A stretch of DNA of 64,000 nucleotides, taken from Aerococcaceae bacterium DSM 111020 (GTDB lineage Bacteria > Bacillota > Bacilli > Lactobacillales > Aerococcaceae). Where the stretch lies: NCBI GenBank assembly GCA_015863185.1, contig JACBXP010000003.1:62001-126000 (forward strand), read 5' to 3'. The position numbers were made by a program, and so were the translations under genes. The notes below the pieces were generated by a model that saw only the letters and a list, made by a program, of their open reading frames with translations, was not told the DNA's origin and ran no database searches. Positions 41,713-50,684 of the stretch are shown piece by piece. Each line of letters starts with the position of its first letter. Position 1 is the first letter of the stretch.

Positions 41713-42483
41713 CTATGCTTCCTCTTGATAATTCAGACCCAATTCTTCCGCAATTGTTTTATAGCCTTCTGCTTCAAGTTGAAGTGCTAATTCTGGTCCG
41801 CCAGATTTAACCACACGACCATCCATCATAATATGCACATAATCTGGAGTAATATAATTTAATAGTCGTTGATAATGGGTTACAATCAAAGCTCCAAAGT
41901 CCTTACCTCGCATCGCATTAATGCCTTGGGATACGACTTGAAGAGCATCAATATCGAGACCTGAATCAATCTCATCTAAAATAGCGAATGTTGGTTCAAT
42001 CATTAATAATTGTAAAATCTCATTTCGTTTTTTCTCGCCACCAGAAAATCCTTCATTCAAATACCGTTCGGCCATGTCTGGATCAATGTCTAAAAATTCC
42101 ATTTTTTCGTCTAATTTGGTAATGAATTCTCTCACACCAATCTTATTATCATCCCCTCGACGAGCATTTATAGCTGCTCGCATAAATGAGGCATTAGTTA
42201 TTCCTTGAATCTCACTTGGGTATTGTACAGCAAGAAACAAACCAGCACGTGCTCGCTCATCAACCTCCATTGCTAACACATCTTCTCCGTCTAGTAAGAT
42301 TTCACCTTGAGTCACCTCATAAGATGGATTACCCATGATGGCTGCAGCAAGTGTCGATTTCCCCGTCCCATTGGGACCCATAATCGCATGAATTTCATCC
42401 GTATTAATAACAAGATTGACGCCCTTTAATATTTCGCGCTCTTCAATGGTTACATGTAAGTCTTTAATCTCTAATGTTGACAT
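41713..42483 (-). CDS. sufC: Fe-S cluster assembly ATPase SufC
   Basis: SufC is the ABC-type ATPase of the SufBCD scaffold. The 256-residue protein has Walker [10 protein letters not shown], signature FSGGEKKRNEILQ and Walker B FAILDEIDSGLDI. ATG 42483 follows AGAGGGAT; the frame can be extended seven codons, but no ribosome site is there. It is the first gene of the suf operon and is divergent from rpsT. Confidence 0.96.
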   Translation of the reverse strand: MSTLEIKDLHVTIEEREILKGVNLVINTDEIHAIMGPNGTGKSTLAAAIMGNPSYEVTQGEILLDGEDVLAMEVDERARAGLFLAVQYPSEIQGITNASFMRAAINARRGDDNKIGVREFITKLDEKMEFLDIDPDMAERYLNEGFSGGEKKRNEILQLLMIEPTFAILDEIDSGLDIDALQVVSQGINAMRGKDFGALIVTHYQRLLNYITPDYVHIMMDGRVVKSGGPELALQLEAEGYKTIAEELGLNYQEEA

Positions 42484-42599
42484 TTTATCCCTCTTCTCGG
42501 TCATAATAGTATTAATTTAACATATTTTTGAAAAGGTCTCCACTTTATCGTGGGATTCCCCGATGCATTTGTCTAAACCAATATTTCAAGCAAAGTTTG

Positions 42600-42628
42600 T
42601 TGTTAATTATCTAAAATTCGTGTATAAT
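42600..42628 (+). promoter_or_regulatory. Predicted promoter of rpsT
   Basis: TTGTTA (42600-42605), a 17-base spacer and consensus TATAAT (42623-42628), 59 bases upstream of the rpsT ATG. Confidence 0.75.
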
Positions 42629-42687
42629 ATCATCTGTTGATTAAGTTTTAACTTAATTTTTATATTAACGATTAAGGAGTGAATGAC

Positions 42688-42942
42688 ATGGCAAACTCAG
42701 CACAAGCAACAAAACGTGCGCGTCAAAATGGAACAAAAGCTGAAGCTAATAATGCAAAAGTTTCTGCAATGCGTACAGCGATTAAGCAATTTAATCAAGC
42801 TGCGGAAACAGGCGAAGGCGATAAACAAGCTTTATATAATCAAGCTGTTAAATTAGTTGACCGTGCTTCTGGCAAAGGTCTTATCCATAAAAACAAAGCA
42901 AGAAACACAAAAATGCAATTAACAAAAACATTAAATGCATAA
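42688..42942 (+). CDS. rpsT: 30S ribosomal protein S20
   Basis: S20 binds the 5' domain of 16S rRNA. The 84-residue, Lys/Arg/Ala-rich protein has the conserved QATKRARQN start and the C-terminal VDRASGKGLIHKNKARNTKMQL. The ATG at 42688 follows AAGGAGTG; an in-frame GTG-type start nine bases earlier overlaps the ribosome site. It stands alone with its own promoter and terminator, convergent with holA. Confidence 0.96.
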   Translation: MANSAQATKRARQNGTKAEANNAKVSAMRTAIKQFNQAAETGEGDKQALYNQAVKLVDRASGKGLIHKNKARNTKMQLTKTLNA

Positions 42943-42944
42943 TT

Positions 42945-42983
42945 AAAAAGGTAATGATATGAAATCATATCATTACCTTTTTT
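42945..42983. terminator. Bidirectional terminator between rpsT and holA
   Basis: Seventeen-base perfect stem from AAAAAGGTAATGATATG with a four-base loop; T or A runs on both sides let it serve both convergent genes. Confidence 0.9.
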
Positions 42984-44010
42984 GTTTGACTTTTTCATTG
43001 AGTTTTGTAAGCAAAAGATAAAAATAAGTTTCTTTGACGCCAATTCCTTGTTTTAAATTAAAATCAATTTCAGCCATTTCATCATATAATTCAATCAACA
43101 CATCATACGGTATCTTCCGATTATTTTGCAGAGCTAACTTTACACGATAAGGATGAACGCTTAGTTGTTTTGCAATATCCCCTTCAAGAAATCCTTGCGA
43201 GGCCAACAAGCGAACTTGAATAAACAAACGAAATTGAGCAATTAACAACCCGTGCAAGGCAATTGGTTCATGTTGATTTAATATTAAGTCTTGATAAATT
43301 TGAACTGCCTTATCAATATTCAAATCCACCACTGCATTAGATAATTCAAACACATCAGACTCTAATGTTCTTGGTACCAATTGTTTAATAACATCGACTG
43401 TAATCGTATTACCTGAAATAGCATAAGCTTCAAGTTTATTCAATTCAGTCATGATTGCGGTCAACTGATAATCCGTTCGCATTAAAAGTGTCTGTATAGC
43501 CTCTTTAGATAATTTCAAATTGGAATGCGATAAATAATCTTGTAGATATCGTGCAACGCCTTGTTCATTCATTTGTGAAATATCTATAAATGCCGTTTCT
43601 TTCATCAGTTGTTTGGTCAATTTTCGTCGCTTATCCATTTGATCAGATAAATGATTAAAAATAAGAATCGTGTTCGGATTGGGTTGTGACAAATATTCTA
43701 ACAACATTTTTTCATTCGATTGACTCAACTTAGTTGCCGATGAACCAATTAAGACATCAATATCAGCAATGATTACAATGCGAAATTGGGAAAAAAATGA
43801 ATACATATTCGCTTCGTCTATCATCTCGGCAATTGACTGATCTTTTAAATCGATATATGTCACATCAACTTCACCAGCATCCATCTCTTCTACTTTATTC
43901 ATAATCTCCTGAATAAATGAATCACGTAAATAAGATTCCGTACCATGTAAAGTATAAATAGGGGCAATTTTATTTTGATGCAATGCTTGAATTGCTGCTT
44001 GATAGTTCAA
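42973..44010 (-). CDS. holA: DNA polymerase III subunit delta
   Basis: HolA is the clamp-loader delta subunit that opens the sliding clamp. The 345-residue protein has the AAA+-like N-terminal fold without a Walker A (IAPIYTLHGTESYLRDSFIQ near the start) and the Ile/Leu-rich C-terminal collar domain. A TTG at 44010 with AAAGGAGG seven bases upstream gives the usual length; an ATG start 16 codons earlier has no ribosome site. The convergent rpsT-holA arrangement is common in Firmicutes. Confidence 0.92.
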   Translation of the reverse strand: MNYQAAIQALHQNKIAPIYTLHGTESYLRDSFIQEIMNKVEEMDAGEVDVTYIDLKDQSIAEMIDEANMYSFFSQFRIVIIADIDVLIGSSATKLSQSNEKMLLEYLSQPNPNTILIFNHLSDQMDKRRKLTKQLMKETAFIDISQMNEQGVARYLQDYLSHSNLKLSKEAIQTLLMRTDYQLTAIMTELNKLEAYAISGNTITVDVIKQLVPRTLESDVFELSNAVVDLNIDKAVQIYQDLILNQHEPIALHGLLIAQFRLFIQVRLLASQGFLEGDIAKQLSVHPYRVKLALQNNRKIPYDVLIELYDEMAEIDFNLKQGIGVKETYFYLLLTKLNEKVKQKR

Positions 44011-44041
44011 AATAGCCCTCCTTTCTAGATAAACCAAAAAC

Positions 44042-44069
44042 TTGTAATCAATCTTCATTAAACTATAAT
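44042..44069 (+). promoter_or_regulatory. Predicted promoter of the glutamine amidotransferase gene
   Basis: TTGTAA (44042-44047) and TATAAT (44064-44069) with a 16-base spacer, 26 bases before the ATG. Confidence 0.6.
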
Positions 44070-44095
44070 GAACTAAAATTGAAAGTGGTGAAACA

Positions 44096-44815
44096 ATGAA
44101 ACCTATTATAGGGATTACTGGAAATGAAAGACTATTTCAGACACATGATGAAAATAATGGCTTTCTTATTAATTATACCCCCAGAGAATATTCACAGGTT
44201 ATCGAACAAGCAGGTGGTATTCCAGTGATCATGCCGATGACGGATGAACCTCTAGCTGATGAATATATGCAACTCATTGATGGTCTATTGTTGACAGGTG
44301 GTCAGGATGTCTCGCCATATTTATATCGCCAAGAACCGCGACAAGTGATTGGAGAAATTTCTCCCAAAAGAGACCAAACAGAGATTGCGCTCATTAAATC
44401 TGCTCTAAAGTATAATAAACCTATCCTGGCAGTTTGTCGAGGCATGCAATTGTTGAATGTCTATTTCGGCGGCACTCTTTATCAAGATTTGACAGAGATA
44501 CCTGATATCTCCATTCAGCATGTTCAAAAAACCAAACCGCAAATTCCTACACACACGATTCATATCGTTGAAGAAACTCAATTGTACCAAATTATGGGCG
44601 CAAAAACGCAAATAAATTCATATCATCACCAAGCCATCAATGAATTGGGGACAGATCTTACAATTTCAGCACTGAGTCCTGATCATGTGATTGAGGCCTT
44701 TGAGTCGAAACATCATAATATCATTGCGGTTCAATGGCATCCGGAATTAACGGCTGATACACAAGTAGAAAGTTTGAATATCTTTAAAAATCTCATCACA
44801 CGTGCTTCCAAATAA
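44096..44815 (+). CDS. Class I glutamine amidotransferase-like protein (PuuD/peptidase C26 type)
   Basis: This 239-residue protein is a stand-alone class I glutamine amidotransferase fold. It has the nucleophile elbow AVCRGMQLLNVYFGG (Cys114) and the His-Glu pair in QWHPEL near residue 219, and GLLLTGGQDVSPYLY forms the oxyanion region. Relatives hydrolyse gamma-glutamyl bonds, such as gamma-glutamyl-GABA in PuuD. No putrescine genes are nearby, so the substrate is unknown. It has its own promoter and terminator. Confidence 0.9.
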   Translation: MKPIIGITGNERLFQTHDENNGFLINYTPREYSQVIEQAGGIPVIMPMTDEPLADEYMQLIDGLLLTGGQDVSPYLYRQEPRQVIGEISPKRDQTEIALIKSALKYNKPILAVCRGMQLLNVYFGGTLYQDLTEIPDISIQHVQKTKPQIPTHTIHIVEETQLYQIMGAKTQINSYHHQAINELGTDLTISALSPDHVIEAFESKHHNIIAVQWHPELTADTQVESLNIFKNLITRASK

Positions 44816-44819
44816 ATAT

Positions 44820-44860
44820 AAAAGACGTGATGTCCTTATTTAGGATATCACGTCTTTTCT
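44820..44860. terminator. Bidirectional terminator downstream of the amidotransferase gene
   Basis: AAAAGACGTGATgTCCT pairs with AGGAtATCACGTCTTTT around a five-base loop, between the convergent amidotransferase and SEDS genes. Confidence 0.85.
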
Positions 44861-44865
44861 TATCA

Positions 44866-46056
44866 TTAAAATTCTGCCGTATCACTAAACATATAACTTC
44901 GGTGATGATAGCGCATGGATAAAATCAAGCCAACACCGATCATATTACTGAGGAGCGCTGATCCCCCTTGAGAAATAAATGGTAATGGCACCCCTGTAAT
45001 GGGTAAAAGCCCCATCGTCATGCCAACATTCTCCAAGATATGGAAGAGAATCATTGAGATGACCCCTGTCGCAATATAGGCATAAAATTCATTTTTTGTT
45101 TCAAAACATACCTGTACCATTTGATAAATCAATACAAAATAAATGAATAATAAAATCGCTCCACCAATAAAACCGAAGTTTTCAGCAATTGTCGCGAAGA
45201 TAAAGTCGGATTCACGAACCGGCACATCTACCTCAGATACTCCAAAGCCCTTTCCGAATAATCCCCCTGAACCAATCGCTTTGATTGACTGGGCTAATTG
45301 ATAACTACTTCCTTGTGAATTACCAAACGGATCTAGCCAGTCATGTATTCGGTCTATTTGGTATGATGCAACAATCTGATTATCGATTAAGAAGTCCGGA
45401 AACAATAATACGACTGCGATAATTCCGCCAGCTAATAATACCGCAATCAAGAATGTTGGCACGAGTATCTTCCAACTAATGCCCGAAACCAGTATCATTC
45501 CAGCAGTAATCGCTATAATGACGAGATTTGTCCCAAGATCATTTTGTAATTGAATCAAGACTAGAGGCGGTAAAGCGACCAACGCAATCTTTCCTAATAA
45601 TACCCAATCAGATTTCAGGGTATGTTCTGTGACTTCATTATTATGTTGTGTAATTACACGTGATAGAAATACAATATAAGCTGGCTTAAAAATTTCAGAT
45701 GGTTGAAATGATATTGGTCCAAATCGAAACCAACTTTTAGCACTAACTTCAGCCGCTAATTGTCGGTCATAGAAAAATAACACTAATACCAGTAATATTA
45801 ATCCAAAGACATATAAATATCCTGAAATCTTCCAATATTGCTCACTATTTAATTGCATCACGACTATAATAGCAATCGTTCCAATCGCATACCATAAACC
45901 ATGGAAGAGTGTCGGTGTCAAACCGAGATCTTCAATAAGATAGGTAGTTGAATAAACAGATACCAAACCAATAATAGCTAGTAAAATGACTGTCAATACA
46001 ATCCCATAATCCACCCGGCTGTCATTTTGAATAATATTACGTCTAGATAGATTCAT
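44866..46056 (-). CDS. rodA: SEDS-family peptidoglycan glycosyltransferase (RodA-like)
   Basis: SEDS proteins polymerise lipid II glycan strands with a partner penicillin-binding protein. The 396-residue membrane protein has ten hydrophobic segments, the catalytic-aspartate region LQNDLGTNLV, and the family end motif PITGVPLPFISQGGSALLSN. GVPLPFIS favours RodA (cell elongation) over FtsW, but the phrase is close in both. It overlaps the upstream YihY gene by 14 bases. Confidence 0.88.
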   Translation of the reverse strand: MNLSRRNIIQNDSRVDYGIVLTVILLAIIGLVSVYSTTYLIEDLGLTPTLFHGLWYAIGTIAIIVVMQLNSEQYWKISGYLYVFGLILLVLVLFFYDRQLAAEVSAKSWFRFGPISFQPSEIFKPAYIVFLSRVITQHNNEVTEHTLKSDWVLLGKIALVALPPLVLIQLQNDLGTNLVIIAITAGMILVSGISWKILVPTFLIAVLLAGGIIAVVLLFPDFLIDNQIVASYQIDRIHDWLDPFGNSQGSSYQLAQSIKAIGSGGLFGKGFGVSEVDVPVRESDFIFATIAENFGFIGGAILLFIYFVLIYQMVQVCFETKNEFYAYIATGVISMILFHILENVGMTMGLLPITGVPLPFISQGGSALLSNMIGVGLILSMRYHHRSYMFSDTAEF

Positions 46057-47065
46057 TAACTTTTCTTGCTCCTTTATTATCTTTCACCACTTGTTCAATC
46101 ATCATTTCAGTTGAATCTGGTTTATAGATTTTGTCAACGAAATGCTTTTGATAAAACACATGTTCACGATAGTATTCACTTTGAAGAGATTCCCAATCAT
46201 CCGAGCCTAATCCTTTGTATTGGACTAAATGATTCACTTCGAAATAATCATGAACAAAGACATTTAAAAAGGCTCCAACGGCTAAAATCATCGTATTAAA
46301 GTACAGCCAAATAACAAAAACAACGAACACTCCCATTGTTCCATTACTTGCACCATGATTTGTAAACGATAAATAAATGGTAAATAATTGAGATACTAAA
46401 ATCAGACAAAGCATCGCGAATATTGCTCCTGGCATGGCGTATTTAATTGACCAGTTAACATTCGGAACGAAATGATACATCAAAGTCAATACCACGAAAA
46501 TTGAAATCAAAGCAATCATCGGACTCGATTGAATCAAATAATCTAAAAAGGTTAAATTCAGGTGAAAAGTATTTTCAATAAAATTCAATACCGTTTCTCC
46601 AAATACCAAGATAAAACTGAATGCAATACCCGCGATGACAGCAATAACTGTCATCAAATAAGCAAATAAACGTCCCATAATCGCATTCGGCGGTTCTTCT
46701 ACTTTATAAATATTATTAAAAACACGTTGAATCGTATTATAAATATTCGATGCCGGCCACAAAGAAATGATTAACCCAATCGAAAAGATACCTGTACTCG
46801 TTTGATCCAAATAAGAAGTCAATAAAGGCATGATAGCCGGTTCCACTTCATCCGGCAAAATACGTTGGACAGTAGTGATAAAATCCCCTTGGTCAATCGG
46901 AAGGACAGCGACCACATTAGCCAAAGCAAGTATCAGTGGAATAAGTGACCAAATAATATAAAACGACAACTCGGCAGCATAAGCCCCAAAGCCAATTTGT
47001 TGTTGATTGATACGAAAGGTATTAATTAACTTTTGTAAGACAGATTGCTGTTGTTTAATTTCCAT
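46043..47065 (-). CDS. YihY/BrkB-family inner membrane protein
   Basis: This 340-residue protein has six hydrophobic segments and the family pattern GFGAYAAELSFYIIWSLIPL near the start, followed by GIFSIGLIISLWPASN, YHFVPN and GTMGVFVVFVIWLYF. The molecular role of the family is unknown; the old name ribonuclease BN was withdrawn for it. It is the first gene of a unit with the SEDS gene, a loose hint of an envelope role. Confidence 0.88.
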   Translation of the reverse strand: MEIKQQQSVLQKLINTFRINQQQIGFGAYAAELSFYIIWSLIPLILALANVVAVLPIDQGDFITTVQRILPDEVEPAIMPLLTSYLDQTSTGIFSIGLIISLWPASNIYNTIQRVFNNIYKVEEPPNAIMGRLFAYLMTVIAVIAGIAFSFILVFGETVLNFIENTFHLNLTFLDYLIQSSPMIALISIFVVLTLMYHFVPNVNWSIKYAMPGAIFAMLCLILVSQLFTIYLSFTNHGASNGTMGVFVVFVIWLYFNTMILAVGAFLNVFVHDYFEVNHLVQYKGLGSDDWESLQSEYYREHVFYQKHFVDKIYKPDSTEMMIEQVVKDNKGARKVNESI

Positions 47066-47223
47066 AATCTTTCTCCTCTTACATTTTTTCCATTTGTTGA
47101 GTTTAACACATCATACCATAAAATGCATTGAACATTAGATATTTTTAAGCAAAGTTTACTAAGAAATAGGATATCGTTTCGTTAGATAATGAGGTATAAT
47201 ATATACAGTAAAGGAGTGATCGA

Positions 47224-47892
47224 ATGTCAAATGGAGTGACATTTTATTTTATCCGACATGGTGAAACATACTTCAATCGTTATGATCGGATGCAAGGTTG
47301 GTGTAATGCCCCTCTAACCCCCGAAGGTCTTGAAGACATTCATCGCAGTGGTAGAGGTCTCAAGGATGTGAAATTTGATGCAGTCTATACCAGTGATCTC
47401 ATGCGAACCATTGAAACTGCTAAAATAATTCTCGATGAAAATAACCATTCAAAGGATATTACTATTCACCCGATGCTTGAATTCAGAGAAGTTGGTTTTG
47501 GTTCCCATGAGGGATTACCAGCTAAAGATGTGTGGAAAAAGGCCGAATCGACTGCTCGTTATCATTATGATTTACCTGAAGGAACAGAAGTTGAAATCAA
47601 AGACTTTTTAGATACATTAGCGGATTTAGATCCTTATCATGATGCTGAAAACTATGCAACGTTTTGGCAACGTGTAGAAAGTGGTCTCCTCACCCTTCTT
47701 AATCGTCATGCTGGTACCAATGAAAATATCTTGATTGTATGTCATGGTTTAACCATTCGTAATCTCTTACATGGTTTAGTTGCTGATTTTGATGAAGAAG
47801 AAGCGATTAATAATGCAGCAGTTTCAATTGTCGATTATCGTGATGGACACTTTAAATTAGAAGCGTATAACCAGACCAGTCATTTTGTATAA
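47224..47892 (+). CDS. Histidine phosphatase family protein (phosphoglycerate mutase-like)
   Basis: This 222-residue protein has the catalytic RHGE at residues 11-14 (phospho-histidine His12) and the second histidine in IVCHGLTIRNLL near residue 180, the hallmark of the branch 1 histidine phosphatases. It lacks the exact length and motifs of cofactor-dependent GpmA. The acidic residue and Trp-rich WCNAPLTPEG region resemble broad phosphatases of Lactobacillales. AAGGAGTG precedes the ATG and a TATAAT (47195-47200) lies upstream. Confidence 0.88.
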   Translation: MSNGVTFYFIRHGETYFNRYDRMQGWCNAPLTPEGLEDIHRSGRGLKDVKFDAVYTSDLMRTIETAKIILDENNHSKDITIHPMLEFREVGFGSHEGLPAKDVWKKAESTARYHYDLPEGTEVEIKDFLDTLADLDPYHDAENYATFWQRVESGLLTLLNRHAGTNENILIVCHGLTIRNLLHGLVADFDEEEAINNAAVSIVDYRDGHFKLEAYNQTSHFV

Positions 47893-47902
47893 TTAATATG
47901 AG

Positions 47903-47938
47903 CACTGTACATCTATGATCGTACAGTGTTTTTATTTT
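47903..47938 (+). terminator. Terminator of the histidine phosphatase gene
   Basis: Eight-base stem CACTGTAC / GTACAGTG with a ten-base loop, then TTTTTATTTT. Confidence 0.85.
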
Positions 47939-48058
47939 CTTAAAGCTAATCTCAAACAATAATGTTAGCTACTTTTTTGATAGACTCAATTGTTATCAGT
48001 TCGATAGAAAGTTCGATTCAACGTTCTAATTGTTATTCCTTGTAAAAGTAAATAAAAT

Positions 48059-48100
48059 AAAAAGCCACTAACTAGTGTATTATGCTAGTTAGTGGCTTTG
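48059..48100 (-). terminator. Strong hairpin terminator at the island edge
   Basis: AAAGCCACTAACTAG pairs perfectly with CTAGTTAGTGGCTTT around a nine-base loop; on the minus strand TTTTTATTTTATTT follows, so it would stop leftward transcription from the island. Confidence 0.8.
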
Positions 48101-48110
48101 AAAAGTACTA

Positions 48111-48222
48111 TGGAGATGAGGGGGCTCAACCAAGCCCCTTCACATCAGCGTTATAAGCTATATAGTAATGGTTTTGGTAATGGTTTGTACTAAATTTTCA
48201 CGCATACGCCTATGTTTTATGA
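48111..48222. repeat. Left copy of a 112-base direct repeat flanking the resistance island
   Basis: This segment recurs in the same orientation at 58659-58772 with only about a dozen differences. It contains a GGGGCTTGG..AGCCCC-type hairpin. Read on the minus strand it encodes HRRMRENLVQTITKTITI followed by a stop at 48160-48158. The other copy has a stop inside the same reading frame. It could be the 3' end and flank of a lost integrase or replication gene, duplicated on island entry. Confidence 0.8.
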
Positions 48223-48241
48223 TATTAGATAAGAATTCAAG

Positions 48242-48976
48242 TCACATATTATCTAAAATAATTGGTAAATCCCAGGGAGTAATAATACCTACTATATCCT
48301 CTGGTTTTTCAATCTTATGCCCTCGATTTGATACCAAGATTGCAAAAAATGAATTCCCTTCATGAAGCTTCTTATTAAAAATTTCCTCTACATCATGAAT
48401 CAATGTATTTGAATTAACAATTGAGATTGATCCTTTCGCTTCATCTTGATCTATAACATCTTTTACTTTTGTTTCGACTATTGAAATAATATCATCATTT
48501 ACAGATTCAGCTAGAAAGCGAGTGATCCCATTTTCAGAAACCAAACCTATTAATTCATTATTGTTAAATACCGGAAATTGAGAGTATTCTTTTTCGTTAA
48601 CTACTCTTAATACTGTACTAAGACTGTCCTCCATATTAAAATGAATGACTTCATTTATGAAAAGTTCATATACTTTTTTAGGATTTTCTATACTCGCAAT
48701 GATGTCATTGATTTCATCAATTATAAAATCATTTGGTTCCGCAACTGGTGGCTTTTCTATAGTTGCTTGGTGTACTAAAAAGTTTCTAAACTCCCGGTAA
48801 AAATCTAATTCACTCAAATAATTCATCACTACTTTATCTCTATTCTTTTCAGCAACTTTTAGTAACGCTCCAAATTGCAAATTAGGTTGGTTTAATTTTT
48901 TCCCTAATGTTTCATGTAAAGTATTAAAGGCACGTAAAAACTTTTCGTAATTTGTTAAGTTCTCAATATTAGTCAC
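48242..48976 (-). CDS. HEPN-like and CBS-domain fusion protein
   Basis: This 244-residue protein has an all-helical N-terminal part (about 1-100) with FYREFRNFLVHQ, in which Arg64-N-FLV-His69 fits the R-x4-6-H motif of HEPN ribonucleases. Two CBS-like repeats follow (about 102-160 and 170-240), seen as QFPVFNNNELIGLVSENGITRFL and FAILVSNRG..GIITPWDLPII. CBS pairs bind adenine nucleotides or related ligands. It lies 51 bases downstream of a type IIG restriction-modification remnant. The CBS call is good; the HEPN call rests on a short motif and helical prediction. Confidence 0.7.
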   Translation of the reverse strand: MTNIENLTNYEKFLRAFNTLHETLGKKLNQPNLQFGALLKVAEKNRDKVVMNYLSELDFYREFRNFLVHQATIEKPPVAEPNDFIIDEINDIIASIENPKKVYELFINEVIHFNMEDSLSTVLRVVNEKEYSQFPVFNNNELIGLVSENGITRFLAESVNDDIISIVETKVKDVIDQDEAKGSISIVNSNTLIHDVEEIFNKKLHEGNSFFAILVSNRGHKIEKPEDIVGIITPWDLPIILDNM

Positions 48977-49027
48977 TTAAATATCTCCTTTCTAAAAAAT
49001 AATAAAATAAATAGTTATTATTTTATT

Positions 49028-49617
49028 TTAGATTTTAGATAAAATATAATTTGCTTCTTCTTCTGTAAAGCCATAAGAATTTATTATAAACCGATTAATA
49101 TTTTCTGAATTAACATCAAAATCACTTGTAGGATAAGGTATTGGCAACTGCTCTAAAAATTCTCTCTTATATCTATAACCCTTTCCTAAACCTCCGCCAG
49201 CGTAAAAAGTTTTGAAAATCCATGCTATAATATCTGAATTTAGCCAGTGTTCTAAATAGTCTAAATATTCACCCGTAAGAATGAACGATGATGCCTCTCC
49301 TATAAACTCTCCTTTGCTATCTAAGTAAAACCTTGGCGTTTGGACAATTTCACTATACATTATCTTTGGCTGGAAAAACTCGTCCATATGTGCAGTACTT
49401 CTGAGATTATAGGGTGTGTCTCCCTGATCATATCTACTCGATAAGTTAGGCTCATATTGGTCTAAATGGTCTTTAAGGGCAGGATAATCTGATATATCAA
49501 TTCTTTCTACTTTATTATTTTTCTCGTCATTATAACCATTATGTGTATTGATTAAATATTTCCCAACAAAATTATATGAATATTTCAGAATATCTCGTCC
49601 ACGTAATATTGGTTTGA
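49028..49617 (-). pseudogene. 3' remnant of a type IIG restriction-modification enzyme (TaqI-like specificity domain)
   Basis: The minus-strand frame is open from 49617 to the stop at 49028. It encodes KPILRGRDILKYSY, then RIDISDYPALKDHLDQYEP, LRSTAHMDEFFQPKIMYSEI and GKGYRYKREFLEQLPIPYP. This is the C-terminal target-recognition domain of Eco57I/TaqI-type fused methyltransferase-endonucleases. The nuclease and methylase parts are gone: at about 49617 the coding sequence ends against a truncated aquaporin gene on the opposite strand. The internal ATG at 49387 could start only a fragment. No activity is expected. Confidence 0.82.
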
Positions 49618-50187
49618 ATGGCTTATAGTATCGGAACCATTTCGGGGGCTCATATGAATCCAGCAGTCAGTTTAGCCATGTTCTTGAACGGTCGCATGAA
49701 CTTTAAGGGATTTATCGTTTATGTCGGTGCACAATTAGCTGGGGCAGTGGCTGGCTCAGCAATCCTACAATATTTTCTTATCCAGTCAGGAAAAGATGCA
49801 ACGAATCTAGGAGCTACTGTTTTAGCGGAAGGTTTAACTGTATCTGGTGGGTTTATCATCGAGCTTATTCTAACTTTCCTTTTTGTTCTAGTGATTTTGA
49901 CTGCAACAGGAAAAAATTGTGACCCCCATATGGCTGGGCTCGTTATTGGTTTGACGTTAGTCGCTATCATTTTGATGGGTGGAACGACTACAGGGATTTC
50001 TTTAAATCCGGCTCGTAGTTTTGGACCAGCTCTTCTTATGGGTGGAACAGCCTTATCGCAATTATGGTTATATTTTATAGCCCCTCTTTTAGGTGGTTCT
50101 TTAGCTGCTTTTGTTGCCAAGTATGTCTTGGACACTGAAGCAGGTGCTCCTGGAGTGGAACAAGAAAAAGATGAAGCAATTACATAG
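49618..50187 (+). pseudogene. 5'-truncated aquaporin/glycerol facilitator (MIP family)
   Basis: The 189-residue frame begins inside the family sequence at MAYSIGTISGAHMNPAVS and continues through the second half-channel with SLNPARSFGPAL. Both NPA boxes are present, but the first two membrane segments, about 45-50 residues, are missing, and a stop codon directly precedes the ATG. The gene meets the restriction-enzyme remnant at this point. In some ars operons a MIP channel takes the place of ArsB for arsenite; convergence with arsA-arsR-arsD here makes that a possible former role. Confidence 0.82.
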
Positions 50188-50191
50188 TAAA

Positions 50192-50227
50192 AAAGAATCA
50201 GTATCTTCTGCTATTGATTCTTTTTTT
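50192..50227 (+). terminator. Terminator after the aquaporin remnant
   Basis: AAAGAATCA pairs with TGATTCTTT, followed by a T run. Confidence 0.75.
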
Positions 50228-50354
50228 ATTCGAGAATTTAAGTGGTTAATTTTCTTTTTGACCTAGCATTTTTATAACTTTAATCGTTTTTATTCCCATC
50301 TAACATTTGGAATACACACATTACTAGAAAAAATTTGTCTCAGTTACTTCCCCT

Positions 50355-50684
50355 TTATTGAATCGTTTCTTTAACCAGTTGAATATTTAAATATTCACTA
50401 ATTTCTTCATTCGTTGGATAAGCCCCTGTTTTGACAATGTCCCCATCTAATACAGTAATTGGAAGAGAGTCTTGTCCTTAATTTTTCATGGTGTCTATGA
50501 CGTTTTGATTTCGTACAAACGAATTAGGATTTGCCGCAAGATTGTAACGGACCATCATCACATCGTCTTCTTCTTTCACTTGTTTCATAACACCCGTAAT
50601 ACGTAGTAAATCCTCGTCTACTGAAGGGCCGCAAACTCCGGTACTACAGCATAGGGCAGGTTCATAAAGGGCTAACTTTTTCAT
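50355..50684 (-). pseudogene. arsD: ArsD arsenic metallochaperone interrupted by an in-frame TAA
   Basis: ArsD hands As(III) or Sb(III) to the ArsA ATPase. The frame starts MKKLALYEPALCCSTGVCGP with the arsenite-binding Cys12, Cys13 and Cys18. Codon 69 is TAA (50480-50478), yet the same frame then runs on as GQDSLPITVLDGDIVKTGAY to a normal stop at 50357-50355, giving the usual total length of about 109 residues. The start overlaps the end of arsR by 23 bases. A 68-residue product keeping all three cysteines could still be made. Confidence 0.9.

Larger units (their letters stand above)
47939..48241. other. Noncoding junction between core chromosome and accessory island
   Basis: About 300 bases without a gene mark the change from housekeeping to accessory DNA. 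They hold a strong hairpin near 48060-48100, one copy of a 112-base direct repeat, and a short minus-strand open frame that reads like the C-terminal tail of a larger protein. No tRNA gene or complete attachment core was recognised. Confidence 0.6.

Noticed and set aside
48168-48365. Plus-strand small open frame across the left direct repeat
   Set aside because: It is antisense to the end of the HEPN-CBS gene, lacks a ribosome site and has no recognisable sequence.
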